Source: Podocnemis expansa (taxonomy: Eukaryota > Chordata > Testudines > Podocnemididae). From it: a stretch of 64,000 bases of DNA. The notes beneath the pieces are model-generated. The model was not told the DNA's origin and did no database searches. It worked only from the letters and a program-made list of their open reading frames with translations. The translations under genes were made by a program, and so were the position numbers. The stretch spans positions 1,005,982 through 1,069,981 of the forward strand of contig ML681995.1 of NCBI GenBank assembly GCA_007922195.1. The letters run 5' to 3'. This document shows, in pieces, positions 13,083-26,183 of this stretch; within the stretch, counting starts at the first letter, position 1, and the number at the start of each line of letters is the position of its first letter.

Positions 13083-13590
13083 TGTGAGATTATGAGCAGT
13101 GGTTGCAGAACCTTTGTATGCAAAAGGCCGCTTTCTTAGAACTTTGTAGAGCACTCGTCCCTGCACTGAAACAGGTGAATATGCACTTGAGAGTTACTCT
13201 GACATTGGCAAAGAAAGTGGCCATCACTCTGTGCCAGACTGCCACCGATCAGTTGAGAAACAATTTGGAGTTGGCAAAATCCACCAGTTCAGCAGCTATA
13301 ATACAAGTGTGCCAGATTATTATAAAACTTTTGATAAGAAGGGTAGTGACTTTTGAGAAATGTGGAGGACATAGTGGAAGACTTTTCTGCAATCTGTTGG
13401 AGGTGAGTGATAGATGGCATACACAGTCATATCTTAGCACTGGACTATCTTGCAACAGAGTATATAAATTTGAAAGGGATATTTCTCAATGGTGTAGTGG
13501 GGACTTGTAGATCACAGGGGATGTCATCAGCATCAGTGTGGGATGGTCTGGAAAGGTGCATATCTGTAAGACCTCAGGTGTGTTAAAATT
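13083..13590 (+). pseudogene. PIF/Harbinger-type transposase relic
   Basis: The first 100 or so codons of the frame at 13103 read like the N-terminal part of reptile HARBI-type transposases: an ELCRALVPAL helix, KKVAITL, a degenerate GKSTV-like segment, IIQVCQII and RRVVTFE. After a +1 shift near 13350 the homology continues as NVEDIVEDF. A stop follows, then DGIHSHILA, matching the IDGTHI-type block that carries the first catalytic Asp. Next come ATEYINLKG and, in a further frame, VDHRG and a WSGK-like block. At least two frame changes and one stop make it dead. The rest of the DDE domain is missing. The protein would have cut and pasted a Harbinger transposon. No inverted repeats or TTA/TAA duplication were identified. 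The assignment rests on family pattern recognition. Confidence 0.65.
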
Positions 13591-13714
13591 AAAAAAAAAA
13601 AAAATTAAAAAAAAAGATGCAGATGGGCATTTCCTCCCTTGAGGGAAGATAGTACCTACCCTCAAGAAGCTTACAATCGAAACAGACACGTGCAACAGGA
13701 AGTATTCTTTTTTT
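13591..13714. repeat. A-rich tract and short SINE-like fragment
   Basis: An A-rich run (13588-13614) is followed by TACCCTCAAGAAGCTTACAATC. This resembles the AAGAGCTTACAATCTAA block found beside MIR-like SINEs in sauropsids. It is too short for a firm call. Confidence 0.3.
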
Positions 13715-13717
13715 TAA

Positions 13718-13942
13718 AAAAAGCAAGGAGTCCTATAACACTGAAAGATTAACAAATTACACACAAAAGCTTTCGTGGGAGAAAATCCTACTTGATCAGA
13801 TGCTTTGAAGATGGGGGAACTTACAGAATGGGAGGCAAATAAATGCTGGAAAGCGTAAGCTGTGGAAACATGTCTTTAAGTGCCACAGGACTCCTTGCTT
13901 GTTTTGTTGAACTAGACTAAAAGGGCTACTCCTTTGGAAGGA
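13718..13942. repeat. Penelope-like terminal fragments, head-to-head
   Basis: Positions 13721-13862 read as the reverse complement of the Penelope terminal arm (AGCAAGGAGTCCTATAACACT, GGGAGAAAATCC, GATCAGATGCTTTGAAGATG, CTTACAGAATGGGAGG). From about 13869 the same terminus follows in plus orientation (GTCTTTAAGTGCCACAGGAC, TTGAACTAGACTAA, CTACTCCTTTGGAA). The result is two outward-facing copies of one end. The arrangement parallels those at 29.3-32.7 kb and 61.74-61.94 kb. Confidence 0.75.
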
Positions 13943-15204
13943 AGTATTCTTGTTTGTTATGTGAAAATGAAGAATAATATTTGTAGGCATTTCTGCGTAT
14001 TTTCTGAGAAGTATTACACTGAGAAAAGAAGTGAGTCGGGTAACTCGGATAGCACTAAAACCATAGCAAAATGTATTTGACTGGTACAGGGAAAAATTTC
14101 TTTTAAAAAAAATTGTTATTTTCAGACTTCCAAAAGAGGAACTTCCTCAAAATTGAAAGCAATGCAAAATAAATAAATAAATAAAATCCATTCACAAAGT
14201 CACTCAGGTTAATTATGCCAACCAACTCTTACCTAACATCTATTATTACTTTCCTTTTCCAAATTTTAACATGGTCTCGTTATGAGGAAAAAGATCTTGT
14301 AATTATCATACACAAAACCACTGTTGCATAAAGAGTAGAAGAAGATTATGAATAATGAGGAGGAAAAACTTGGTTAGCCATTTAATTATATTAGTAGATG
14401 TTGGAAATATTTGACACTCATCCGTTTTGGCTCTGTATATCAGTCACATTTGCCACTCTACATGGGCACTTCAGACCTTCGGACAACACAAATACCAAGT
14501 ATCTAGTACACAGAGTGGCATGCAGTCTCTTGATCAGCCAAGTTGTGTTTTGATTGATAGAACTGAGCTTGGTCATGCCACTGAAAAGCCAAGGGTTCTC
14601 CAGGCATTTGGTGATATTTGAACGGTTAGGACTACCAGTAATTTTCAGTCAGCTTACCAGCCTGCTCTGTATACATGACCTGACCTGGTCGCTGACGAAC
14701 ATCTCCCACATTGTATACAGGCTGGAAGAAGACAGAGAAGATACTGTGCCTCAAGGCTGATATGCTGCATCATAGACAGATGTGAGATATAACTACCAGC
14801 CTCCTGAAATAAGTTTGTCAGATAAGAAAAGAACAAATGAGACTTGACAGCATCCTTGTCAAGAGAATTGATAGAAAAGGCCAAGGCTTTGCCACATGAG
14901 TACACACTGATTGTTGCTTGAGGCTTTGAGAATGATGAGCAAGTGGAAGCTTTATCAGAATATGTTAGCCACTTGCATTCAACTCAGGAAAAAGACTGAC
15001 AGAAAAAAAGTCTTCGATATCCCAGAATGACACAAGAACTGAGCAAAAGTCCTGGCGCTGATTTTCAGCTACTGTAAATTGTCATAATGCTACTGAAGTC
15101 AATGAGACTACGACAATTCATAGCAGATGAACATTCTTCTAAACATTCTTCAGTGTCAAGCTGAAAATAACTGGCAAAAATTCACCAAAAGAAATTTGAT
15201 ATAT
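13943..15204. other. Non-coding, nothing recognised
   Basis: Unique-looking AT-rich DNA. It holds a short (AAAT)n tract near 14165-14187 and several short frames without motifs. Confidence 0.45.
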
Positions 15205-15274
15205 ATATTAATTATATTATATTATATTATATTATATTATATTATATTATATTATATTATATTATATTATATTA
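15205..15274. repeat. (ATTAT)n microsatellite
   Basis: About 13 uninterrupted copies of a 5-base ATTAT unit. The purity suggests recent expansion and likely length polymorphism. Confidence 0.95.
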
Positions 15275-16699
15275 GCATCCGCTTTCAAATGTTTACTGTC
15301 ATTTTTAAATGTTGCTATTATGATTCCAAAATATCATCAAAATTCCTAATTTGTCAAAGAAAAACAGAGTTCTTGCTGTAATCACCTATGGCAACAATCA
15401 GAAAACCTTTTATGGACAAAAAATTTGTTTGTTTGCTTATTTTTTTAAGTTGCAATGGCGAAGAAGATAATTCACTTACATACAATATTTATACAGTTAT
15501 GTGACCCCAGAGTCTTTTTACTGGAGGGCTACTACACATACACAGTTTCTACAAATGGACAAGATGTCAAAGGTTGCTGAAAAATTAACCATGCCTCTTT
15601 ATTGTTAAAAGGGGGTGCACAGAGGCAGTTTACTGCCTGCAGTTCATACAATACTCCACTTCATGCCACACATGTAATCAACAGAAGCCTTTTGAACCCA
15701 AAATAACCAGAAGGGTTGACTTCCCTTAAATTGCAAGACTATGGTGGTATCTCAAGCTAGTTGGCAAGTTAATACAAGTTGACAGCATATCCAGTATTGT
15801 CAGCATGAATTAACTGCTCCATTAACATACGATATCACCACCATCACCACAACCATCTTGCCACTTCATGGAAGAAGTCAACCCTTCTAGTTGTATTGGT
15901 TTCCAAAGGCTTTTACTATTACATGTGTGGCATGAAACTGATAAAAATTGCACCCTGCCATTGCCTAGCTGGAGGGGAGGGACTGTATGTCAGCTCTGTA
16001 AATAAGGAATCTTAAGCTACATCCTAAACTGAACTCCATAACATGTTGGACTGCCCCTTCCCATTGAAATAGGGGATCTTGGTGATGAATGAAACCACTC
16101 TCCTATTTTACATTTAAACAAAACTATCATTTAAACTATCACACTTATACAAATAATTTTATGCTTCTTTTATGCAAAAATCCTGTAGAGTTTAACAGGG
16201 ATTGGAACCCAAGGATTAGCATAGAATAAATAGGGTGCTATAAAAATTATTGTAAAAACCTATACAATTAATAATGCTGTTCTTTTTATGGTGTCTCTGC
16301 TGATCCCCATCCTCCATCCCACCCTTCATACAGAATTCTATAAAGTGAGATAAAAATTGTGTAAGCTGGCTCAAACAATTTGTTTAGCTTAACAAGGAAA
16401 AGGCTAAAAGGTGGCTTGATCACAGTCTATAAGTACCTACATGGGAACAAATATTAAATAATGGGCTATTCAGCTACCATGGAAAGTATAACACTATCCA
16501 ATAGCTGGAAGAGGAAGCCAGTCAAATTTAGTTTGGGATTAAGGCACAAGTTTTCAACAGTGAAAATAATTAACCATTGAACAATTTACCAGTGGTCAGA
16601 GTAGATTCCAACTAGCAATTTTTGAATCATGACAGTATGTTTTGGCTAAAAGAAAGGTCATGAAAGTCCCTTATATCTTTAGCTGGATACCCAAAAATT
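15275..16699. other. Non-coding, nothing recognised
   Basis: AT-rich sequence with no reading frame or repeat that I can name. Confidence 0.45.
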
Positions 16700-17087
16700 A
16701 GAGCTGATCAAATTTGGAACTTCCATTGAGCAGGCCACTCTAAACTTTAGATATTTACTTTCATTTCAGATTGGAACAAAAAGTTAAAATCCCCCCCCCC
16801 CAATTTTTTCATAAATATTAAAACCACCTTTATCAAACTTTGCCTTTCATAATCTATTTTTATAATACAGGACATATTTATCATTTTAGTGTATAATATA
16901 AGTCTAAATAACATGGTTTAATCTTCTAAAAATGACACTTTGACCTTACAAAAACAAAGTGTGACAATATTTTTTGTCAAAAGTTTTGGACAAAGTCAAT
17001 AAATTTCTGCAAAATCCTTCAATTTAGTCAGATCAGCATTTTCCAGTAGAAAACTGTTCCACTAGAAAGTTTTCAACCAACTCTACC
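16700..17087. repeat. AT-rich element with inverted ends (TAGAGCTGRTC family)
   Basis: The segment opens TAGAGCTGATCAAATT and closes TTTTCAACCAACTCTA. The reverse complement of the latter, TAGAGTTGGTTGAAAA, matches the opening at most positions. The interior is AT-rich with TTTTGGACAAAG-type motifs and no coding capacity; a C10 run sits at 16792. Similar AGCTGGTCAAAAA or AGCTGGTCAGAAA starts occur at about 23125 and 51446, and a reversed one (GCTGACCAGCTC) at about 34950. It is probably an old MITE-like repeat. Confidence 0.5.
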
Positions 17088-17804
17088 CCCAAATCACCAG
17101 TCACTTATGAAAATCTTTTCCAATAATTTTTTTATCTGAAGCCAGCAGAAAAGGGAGAGGAAGGTGTCTTGCTCCCTAAGCAGCTGAAAACATGGTGTTT
17201 TTCTGTGCAGGCTATAAAGAAGCCTAATAGCCTTTTCCTTCAATTATGTATTAGGCAGCCTAAAACAGAAAAGGGGTTTTGTGTTGTGTATATTTGTTTG
17301 TTTCCTGTGCTTGCAGTAGTCAACTCCTTAACTTAAAGTTTCTGGGACATGATCAGTTTTTTAAAATCTGAATGTCAAAAAAGTGTAAAATAAATCAATG
17401 CTGATGTAACAAAGTCAGTCAGAAAACGAGGGGGGAAATGACATCTTTCAAGATTAACTGTTCCACAGAGTACAGTACAAGCTGGCAGTCTTCATAACAC
17501 TATGCATTAGCTAGCATAAGATCTGAAAAATTTCTGACAGTTAATGCACATCAGAGCTTGGAGGCAAAAAAATATCAGTTGTCTCTAGGGGCTGGTGTGT
17601 TGTGATGCTACAGTAGGAAACAGTTTCTGAATCACAACTGAAGATCTATTCTGCTGCTCTCACCATCATCAAGATTTTACATAGCTATACATGCAGTGTT
17701 TAGTGCTTGTGTGTTTGGATAGAAAAGTTCAGACTTATTTCTAAACCTACTACTCACAAATAGTCATTATGTATGTACTAGTAATACTAAGGCTTTTCTG
17801 TCCA

Positions 17805-17925
17805 CAAATTTATCTTCATTTGACAGATGGGAAATTTGAAACAGAGAAGTTAAGATTTGCCCAAGTTCACAAGAGACATCTTTGGAGCCTGGATTAGAAT
17901 TAAGAAAATGTTGGCTGCTAGTTCT
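17805..17925 (+). repeat. MIR-like SINE
   Basis: The order matches the MIR core: ATTTGACAGATGGGAAATTT, GAAACAGAGAAGTTAAGATT, TGCCCAAGTTCACAAGAGAC, then GCCTGGATTAGAA. It is diverged but in the right order and spacing. It accounts for the minus-strand frame that overlaps it. Confidence 0.7.
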
Positions 17926-19059
17926 GTGTTTAGACCTCTCATGTTTTTTGTACATGCCAAGTCCTGATGCCAGCATTCTGTACGTTGGGGGACCCATGGG
18001 AGTTGTCTCAAGGCAGGGGTTTCTTAATATCCATGATTTTTCATGTAAATTACACTGAATACTATATAGGATTAGCAAAGACCATTTCAATAAATTGTTA
18101 CATTAATTAATCATAACACTAGATAAATCCCTGGAACCATACTGTCCCAGATGTCTTTTCTTCCCTCAAGTAACCATATTTGTGTGTCTGTCTTGTCTCT
18201 TAGGTATTAAACAGCCGGCCTACATTTTTTCATGTACTAATTTTAAACTGCCTGATTACCTTGGGTGTTTTGGTGGTATTTTTGAGTGCCCAGGCTGGTA
18301 TGATATGTAATTACCCATCTATCCCTTTGATATTAAGTCACTTGCAAACTATTCAGTTATGACCAACAGCAAATGTCCAGGAATTTTTTTTTTCTTTGTT
18401 AATGTGCTCTGAAGTGACAGATTCTCAGTTGGAAGGCCCGGGTTTTTTGAAAACAGATTGCTTTGATTTGTTGGTTGTGGGGAGTGAAACACATGGACAG
18501 ATTTTTGTGGGGAAGTTAATTATCATTTCAAGTTAGCAGCAAATTTAATCCTTTTCTCAAATGAAGCTTTTTGTCCTTGTTTAGGAAAGCACTTCAGCAC
18601 ATGCTGAATTTTGGTTCATTTAAGCAACTACTCAAGAGGTAAGCAAGAACTTAGGGGAACAGGGATAAGACAGCTGAATCGGGGCCTAAGTTAGGGTCTC
18701 ATGGGAACAGTTGTTAAGCACTTGCAGTTGCCACTGACTAATTGGACTTGGCATTACTGTAAAATCAGGCACTAAACTCTTGTAGTTTAAAATGATCTTT
18801 TTATGTTTCAGGAATCATTCCTTGAAAATTTAAAAAAAAAAATGCTTCCAGTTCTCTTTCCATATAGTTCTTGTGATTGTTTTGCCAAGAAACCATACCT
18901 TTCAGCAAAAGGGAGGGCCAGCCTGCAAAGCTGGCATAGATATTCTATCATTATTGCTGTCTTTCATTTTCTCCCAGGCTAGCTAGGGAATTTATTTGCC
19001 CCCCTCACAAATAACTAACACCAGCTCAGCTGTTGAGATTAGTTCATGGGCATGATAAT

Positions 19060-19086
<27 letters not shown>
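19060..19086. repeat. (CA)n microsatellite
   Basis: A pure dinucleotide run of about 13 CA units. Confidence 0.95.
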
Positions 19087-19090
<4 letters not shown>

Positions 19091-21250
19091 CATCCTTTAC
19101 TGGTTTGCTTTCATGTATGTATTCTTATCCTCTTCCATCTGTGACTGGATGTTGCTTCCAAAGTGTAGAAGTGTGGCCACTTCTATAATGTCTACAGCCT
19201 GGCAAAGCAGTTTTGAGATCCCAGAGCTAAGAACAGATTGAAGGTTGACATGAAATAAGAAGGATACAAACTAAGTTGTCTCTCCCCATGCAATAAATGA
19301 GAATTAAAGGTTGGGACTTTTGTCAGGAATACAATATTTAATGCCTATGGCACCCATCAGACTGTTCAAATCATAATTCTTATGGGGCCTTTCAGTGCCC
19401 ACAAAATAGGCTGGGTTCGTTCCTTTGACCGATTTATAGCAGAAAATCAGTTGCCCTGTGAAACTGGGAATCAGACAGAAGAGCAAAAACACTATTAAAG
19501 CTCTAGTGGAACAAAAATTCTGATTTCACCTGACACATAAAGATAAGTTATTTGGCTGTAAAGGTAACTTTTAGTTTTAATTTCTGGGTTAGTCTAGAAT
19601 TGGAGAACAGTCAATACTGTATGAAGAAATTAAAGTTAAAAAAAAAAAACAGAAGTGATTGGAAAGTTTCTAGTTTAGAATACTACGCATGGTTAATAAG
19701 TAAGATTGACTGACACCTACATTCTGCCAATGGTCTCCAGCCAAGGGTGCAACTAGAGCAGTTTAGATGAGACAGCAATGCAGGTTGCTAAATCTGCCAT
19801 CTCTTCATCTTAAAAACCAGTGCTCTATGAAAGCAATGCCTCATTAATATGAGGTGCCTTTTCTTTTTTTTAAAAAAGTCAGGTCACTTCATGAGTTTGG
19901 ATCACTACTGGTTGCCACACATCTAGTTACCTAGCCTCCTCCCTGAAGTTCATGGCTGAGGCGGTATCATGTTTGGTAGATAAACACAGGACTTCATGCT
20001 CAAGGGATCTCAATTTGGCACTTTTCAATAAAGGGATGGACCTGACTGATCCTCAAGCACACAGTCTCTTTAAAGGGACTTTCCCACCTCTTCCATGAGT
20101 TTAAAACATTGCATCCTTCACTAGTACTAGCTTCACAGTAGACAAATATTTTTAAAAAATCTAGAAAACATCTTTCATGTACTTCATTGACAGCCCTTCC
20201 TTTAAGACCAGAGCCCTTAGACTTTGACAGAAGTTTCTGAGAATAGATTTTGCTCTGATTCCTTTGGTTCATTCTGGCCGTCTTGAAGTAGTAGAGGAAA
20301 TATTTATGTTCCAGTGTCTAAAGAAAGTAACAAAAGTAGAAGGAAACTGGACACCTAAGGGGTTGCCCAGTTGCATAAACATAATGAAAGGTTATTTAGG
20401 ATGGGATTTCCAACCACTGTAAGTATAGGTGCTGGAACTAAGGGTCCTGGTGTGCTGCTGCACCTACTAGCTTGAAGTGGATTCCATTATATACAGGGTT
20501 TACAGCTTGGCTCAATGACTCTTAGCAACCCCATAATGCAAATTGTTCCAGCACCTCTGAGTCTTAGACAGTTAGACACCCAACCCTCATTGACAGCCAA
20601 TGACAGATGAGTACCTAGCTTCCTTAAGTACCTTTAAGAATTTCTGCATTAAGTTGTGATAGCACCAAAAATGTACTTAGCATTTTCCAAAGAGAATTAG
20701 AGACAGTGCTTGCCCCAAGGAGTGTAGACTCTATCAAAAATACAACATATGCAGGTAATGGATAAAATAAGACATGACCCGAATTTTGATCCAGCATTCA
20801 AAACAAATCCAAAAAGAATCAACTACAAAAGTGGGAAAATGTTTTACATTTATTTGTTTATTTATTTATTTTGTGGAATTGAGGCTACTTTAATACCTGT
20901 GACAGTAATTGTCTGCACTAAAATCACAATGAATACATAAAAAATGCCTGATCAGCTCTTAGAAAAATCAGTATTGACCAACAGAGACCAGCTTGAGTTT
21001 TCATGGCTCAACCTAGTATCCTCGCCAATTCTTCATACTGGGAGAGCTGGAAAAGGGATTACCAGTAGTCAGCCACTTTATAATGGGGTTAACGTTAAAC
21101 CTCTTTCTATTTACTGATTTCAGTGATCACACATATGAATACCAGGATCAAGGCTTCGAAGAGAAGCTGCTGAGATCGAATACATTTGCAAAATTGATTG
21201 CATTGCTTCAGGGCCCAATAGGGACTTTGGATTTTTCTCTCATTACAGCT
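19087..21250. other. Non-coding, nothing recognised
   Basis: AT-rich unique-looking DNA. A segment near 20705 (AGTGCTTGCCCCAAGGAG) resembles the MIR-associated CTGCCCCAAAGAG block but is too short to call. Confidence 0.4.
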
Positions 21251-21251
21251 G

Positions 21252-21500
21252 GTGATTTGACCTCATCTTCCTCTATTTGCTGTTCTCCATTGGTTGACTC
21301 TTTACAACTGCTTTAATTTGCTGTTGAAGTGTGACCTGATCCCATGACTTACACTTCCCTGCATTTATTTCTTCCCATTCTGTAAGTTTCCCCATCTTCA
21401 AAGCATCTGATGAAGTGGGATTTTCTCCTATGAAAGCTCACGTAATAAATAAATGTGTTAGTCTTTAAGTGCCACAGGACTCCTCATTTGTTTTATCCTC
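21252..21500 (+). repeat. Penelope-like element terminal fragment
   Basis: It opens with the same GATTTGACCTCATCTTCC segment as the copy at 3889. It continues through TTTGCTGTTGAAGTGTGACC, CACTTCCCTGCATTTATTTC, CATCTTCAAAGCATCTGATG, AGTGGGATTTTCTCC, AATAAATAAATGTGTTAGTC and TTTAAGTGCCACAGGACTCC. The extreme CTAACACGGCT end is missing. It is non-coding and 5'-truncated. Confidence 0.75.
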
Positions 21501-23029
21501 TTTATGTTTTTCTTCATTGTATGTTATTTGACACTAAAAATCTGTACATATAATGAAAGCACTGGCAGTATGAGATAATTTTATTTTCAGAGAACAATAC
21601 CTCATTCTTTTTTCTAAGGCAGAGTGCAATCTTGTTCAGGGGTTATATGTCAGGGGAGAGACTGCCAAGACTCCTCCTGTTTCAGAAACCTTTGTAAAGT
21701 CAGTGATTCCAATGTCTCAAACAACCATCAAGTAGTGGGGACTTTCCAATCATCATCAAGGACCATAAGACATGAAATTCTTCTATAGCCTAGTAACTTG
21801 GTCTACAGTGGATAATTACATGCAACTCTTTTTCAGAGCACCCTGTCCCATGCCGTTAAGACCTTAATCCTGCATCATGACAGTCAGCAGGAACTTTGCT
21901 ATTGACTTCTCTGTACACATTCCTAACAGCACTGGCTCATTTCCTTATAGAGGAACAGAGTCCATCAATGTCTGCCCATATCATCTTATACAATGTTATC
22001 TTCAGTACCCCCTTAATTAACAGATATCACATTGTCCTGTAGTCAGACCACAAAATCCTGTAATACCATGTTAGGCTATTTGCAAGGTATTAACAGTATT
22101 TCCAACAATACTTTGCAAACACTCCATTACTAAACGAGTAGCAAATAAAAGAGACTTTCATAGTGTGTTCTGTCTGTGATGTAGATGTCCTGGTGACAGT
22201 CCTGGGGAGAAAGAAGATAACACTAAAGATATTAAAAACTGTAACTGAGTGTAACTGAAGATCTTTAAAATGGAATTAAATGTCATTTTCTACTTTGAAA
22301 ACAATTCACTTAAGAATTGGCCAGTTTTTTATCACTAAAGGTTAATGAAAAAATTGATTATCAATTATCAAAAATCAGTTATGAATTCACAATGAAAAGT
22401 GAATGGGTTCAAATGACACAATACTTCACGCAATTTCTCTTAATATGTCATAGCTTCTCTTCAATGTCCAGCTATCTGGAGAGGGATAATCTCTGCCCAG
22501 CAAACATATCTTTGTTTTCAAGGTTGCATTTTTATGCTGTTGTGCACAATTGAGCTGTCTTCAGCTTCTTCTAAAATACTGTACATGTAATTTGTAACAG
22601 ACAATTTCACACACATAGGTTTGTTTTTTCTCAGCTATATAACTGAACACATCTGTTTGACATGGGGGAACAAGTCTAACATTAGAGGTCTTTGTGAGTA
22701 GGAGAAGGATGAAAAGCAATCATGGATTTATTGTCAAAATAAGAATTCTTTGAAGTATCACACAGTAATTTTATTTGTATACAATAATATTTGCTTTACC
22801 TTGACTACAAAAAGGGTACACATAAAGATACTGCAAAATGTGCTTTCTTTCTCATGGTCTTCAATTGATGTGTCACCCTTCTGAGCTCAGCTGCATGTTT
22901 TTTCCTTCCCTGCTCTATCCATATTTCAATCTTTCCTAAAGGCCTACTTTGGCTGTGCCACTTACAATGAATGCAATTGACTTTGTACATAAAATTGCTT
23001 ATTGTTTTCTTATTGACCCCACTGCTTAA

Positions 23030-23110
23030 TCTTACTGTCTTCTGATTGTAAGATGCTTGGAGTAGGGACCATCTTTCTCGAGTATTTAGAAATCAATTGT
23101 GGATGCTTTG
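23030..23110 (+). repeat. Ancient amniote SINE/LINE tail-like fragment
   Basis: The block CTGATTGTAAGATGCTTGGAGTAGGGACCATCTTT resembles the widely conserved GATTGTAAGCTCTTTGGGGCAGGGACCATCT motif of old amniote interspersed repeats. The copy is short and its family uncertain. Confidence 0.4.
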
Positions 23111-23124
23111 ATTAACAATTACAT

Positions 23125-23240
23125 AGCTGGTCAAAAAGGTTTGAAAAAACTTTGTTCACAAAGAAAATTTTTTATATTTTTGCTGTTTTGAAATTTTCCC
23201 TTTTTAATGAATTTTGAAACTGATTTTTTTTTTTTTGGTT
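23125..23240 (+). repeat. TAGAGCTGRTC-family fragment
   Basis: It starts ATAGCTGGTCAAAAAGGTTT and continues AT-rich with repeated TTTGAAAA/AAATTTTC words, ending in a T-run. It resembles the start of the element at 16700. The far inverted end is not evident. Confidence 0.35.
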
Positions 23241-26183
23241 GGTTGGTTTTCAGTTTCCTCTTTCCCATCCCCAATCATTCTTTTTCATCCCTTTCTCCAG
23301 TGTAACAATGCTAAAAAGGGAAAATGGAAGTAAAGGGGGGAAATAAAAAGAGGAGGAGAAGAAAATGAAAGAAAGAATGTGAAAAGTGAAAAATAAAAAC
23401 TTGATTAAAAAAACAAATACTTGAGAAATATTTCTTGAACCCCTCAAATGAAATTATTAAGAAACATAATTGTGAAAAAAAAATCTTAACTATTTTCTAC
23501 CAGTTTGTAAACAATAACCACACAGCCACAGAGTGGTTTGTACTTACCAGAAAGATCAAGAAGCCAAAAGAAGTTTTTGTAGGTGGCTGGCTGGCTGGCT
23601 CAGCTCTTTTGAATTAATTATTTTAATGTTGCTGAGATTCAATTGTACAAATAACTGTGAGAGTATCTATAGCTTTTGATAAGCATCTCCTTTGCTTATT
23701 ATTTACACTGAAAAAATACAGTAAAAAGTACAAAGCATTAATAATATCTGCAAAACAAAATACAGTGTTAATATATTACTTTTTGTGGGCAAAGTACTTC
23801 ATGAATATTAACTATTTAATCATACGTACTGGAGTACACTACACACAAATATACAACTTAGGTAAATAATGTGGGGTTTTTTATATTATGTATAAATATA
23901 CTGTGATGAGAAACTATATTTGATTACCTCCTCAGTGGTAATGCCTACAGTACATTATGCCTAGAGAGGGGTAAAATTTTTGACCAATTTTTTTTTCATT
24001 GAGAAATACAGACTTTGCAGTACCACAACATTTTGAAAATTCAAGTCAATTTCACCAAATTCTTTAACAAAAATTCTTAAAGTATTTTGTTCTGACATTT
24101 TCTAAACAAAATGACTCAGTTTAATTTGAAAATGATTTTTTTGCATCAGCATTTCATTTAATTTTATTTTTTTACAATTTAAAGTATTAAAAATTATCAA
24201 AATGAAAAACAAAACATTTTGGTATTATTGAAAACAAATTAGTTTGACATGAAATTATTTTTTCCCACTTTTTGATTTTCAAGCTGACCTGAAAACATTT
24301 TTCCTGACTTTTTAAAATTCCCAGTGAACCAAAAATCAGTTACTCACATAGCTCAAATTGTTTCATCATGTAACCAAGTCTCCTGGCTCCCACAGTTCAT
24401 TCTCAGTAATATCTGGAAAGAGCTATTGAAATTATTTTGATTATTTCAAAACAAACCTTCAAGCCTTGTGACATTTACCCAGGTCTGCAATCCACTGGAT
24501 TTTAGTTTTCATTGGGAATGGACATGGGCACTGGTCTTTGTAAAAGTTGGACTAAATACACGTGGTTTTGTTTTATGTACCTTTATTTTAGCAATGATGT
24601 CAATTCATACATTATTATGAAAGAAAAATGCCATCATTCCCATATCTCATTTCTGTTCCAGCCAGTATGTCCCTGCCTGTTTTCACTACTAATGTCCATC
24701 AATGTCTAGAAAATGTCCATTAAAAATAAAAATTTCAGCTCCTCATGACCAATAAAAATGTATTAAAACATATTGCTTTGGGAAATCTGTGCTTGTGCTT
24801 TTTGGCTGACTGACTTTCTCATTTCCATTTTAAATGCAACACACTATTTAATCTCTTTGTTGGCTAAGAGAAGAGAAGTTGCTTTGGATGTTTGATATGT
24901 GTGTTTGATTTTCCTTTTAAGTAAATGTCTTCCCGAAAGGGAGGATCAGCAACTCCTTCACAGATTAAAAAAGACCACTCTAAATCCTTTTCTCTTTATG
25001 CCACTAGCTCCTCACTGCAAGTTCAGTTAAGAAATCATAATGAATCATTGTACATTTGTAGGTTTGAGAAAGCATCAGCCTCTACTACAGATGATGCCTT
25101 ATCCCCAGCAATTGCCACTCACAAAGAAAAGGCAAAGGAAGAAAGAAAAAATAGTTCCAAATATTTACCTATTGTTGTTCAAGATGTGTTGTTCACATTT
25201 ATTCAAAGACCGTGCCTCCTGGTCCTATGTAGGAGTTAGCTGGTATGAAGGCACTAAGCATGTGAGGGTTGGCAGGACTCCATGTATCAGTCCTGAAGGT
25301 TGTGATTCCATGTATCACAAAAGGTGACCCAACAGATACCAGTAAGGGAACAACTTGCAAACATTGAAACACATGGCACAGGCACACTGACATCAGAATG
25401 GACATGAGCAACACAACTTAAATGATGCATGAAAAGAACAAGCCCAGCTGAATCTCTAAATCTTCACATGGCCTCTCCCTGACTGGTCCTCAAAAATGCT
25501 GCACACCATGAGAGGTTTGTTTATGCTCACCACCAACAGAGGCAGTAAAGCTCTTTCCCCATTTGCCACTAAGTAAAGTAGGCCCAGAATAGATTGAGAT
25601 GACATCTCCAGTGTCACTGAGGACCTCTGGGGCCAAGCTAGGAATTCACCAGGTCCCCTGAGTTCCAGACATGTTTATGAGCCACTAGGTGGGTGGGGAG
25701 GAGATGTCAAAAACACAAGGGCAGTGGCAAGCAGAGTACCATGGACCGTGGGTGGACAATGGGAACCTCACTCACCTATGAATATCTATCTAAACCCTCA
25801 TTTCCTCACTGACAGTCTATACTGTTGCTCTAGCTGGGATAAAAAGAGAAGCAACATCAGAAAATGGGCTTTGGGACCCATGCTGACCACTGAGGTGGAC
25901 TCAGGAAAGTGCAATTCTCCAATGCAGGATCTTGCCCAATGAGACTTGTATATCTAAACCTGAAGAGTTTCAGATCAGTCTCAGGGATTCAGCTCAGTGC
26001 TCATCATCTGTGAGTTAAAGCAGATGTTCAGATACTATGCAACAAGCAGAAGCACAGAAATGATGATAGATAAATGAGTGCATCCACCCCATGGCTTTAC
26101 TTTTTTCTCTGGGGTTTAGTAATGCAGCTGCATTCTAGCAAGTCTTAAAAACCCAGTTTGCTCTTGCCAGCTGAGCCGCTCTT
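23241..26183. other. Non-coding, nothing recognised
   Basis: AT-rich sequence. The 23.95-24.35 kb part is rich in TTTTGACC, GAAAATTC and similar words and may be another decayed member of the AT-rich family at 16.7 kb. Two overlapping frames near 25 kb show no motif. Confidence 0.4.
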
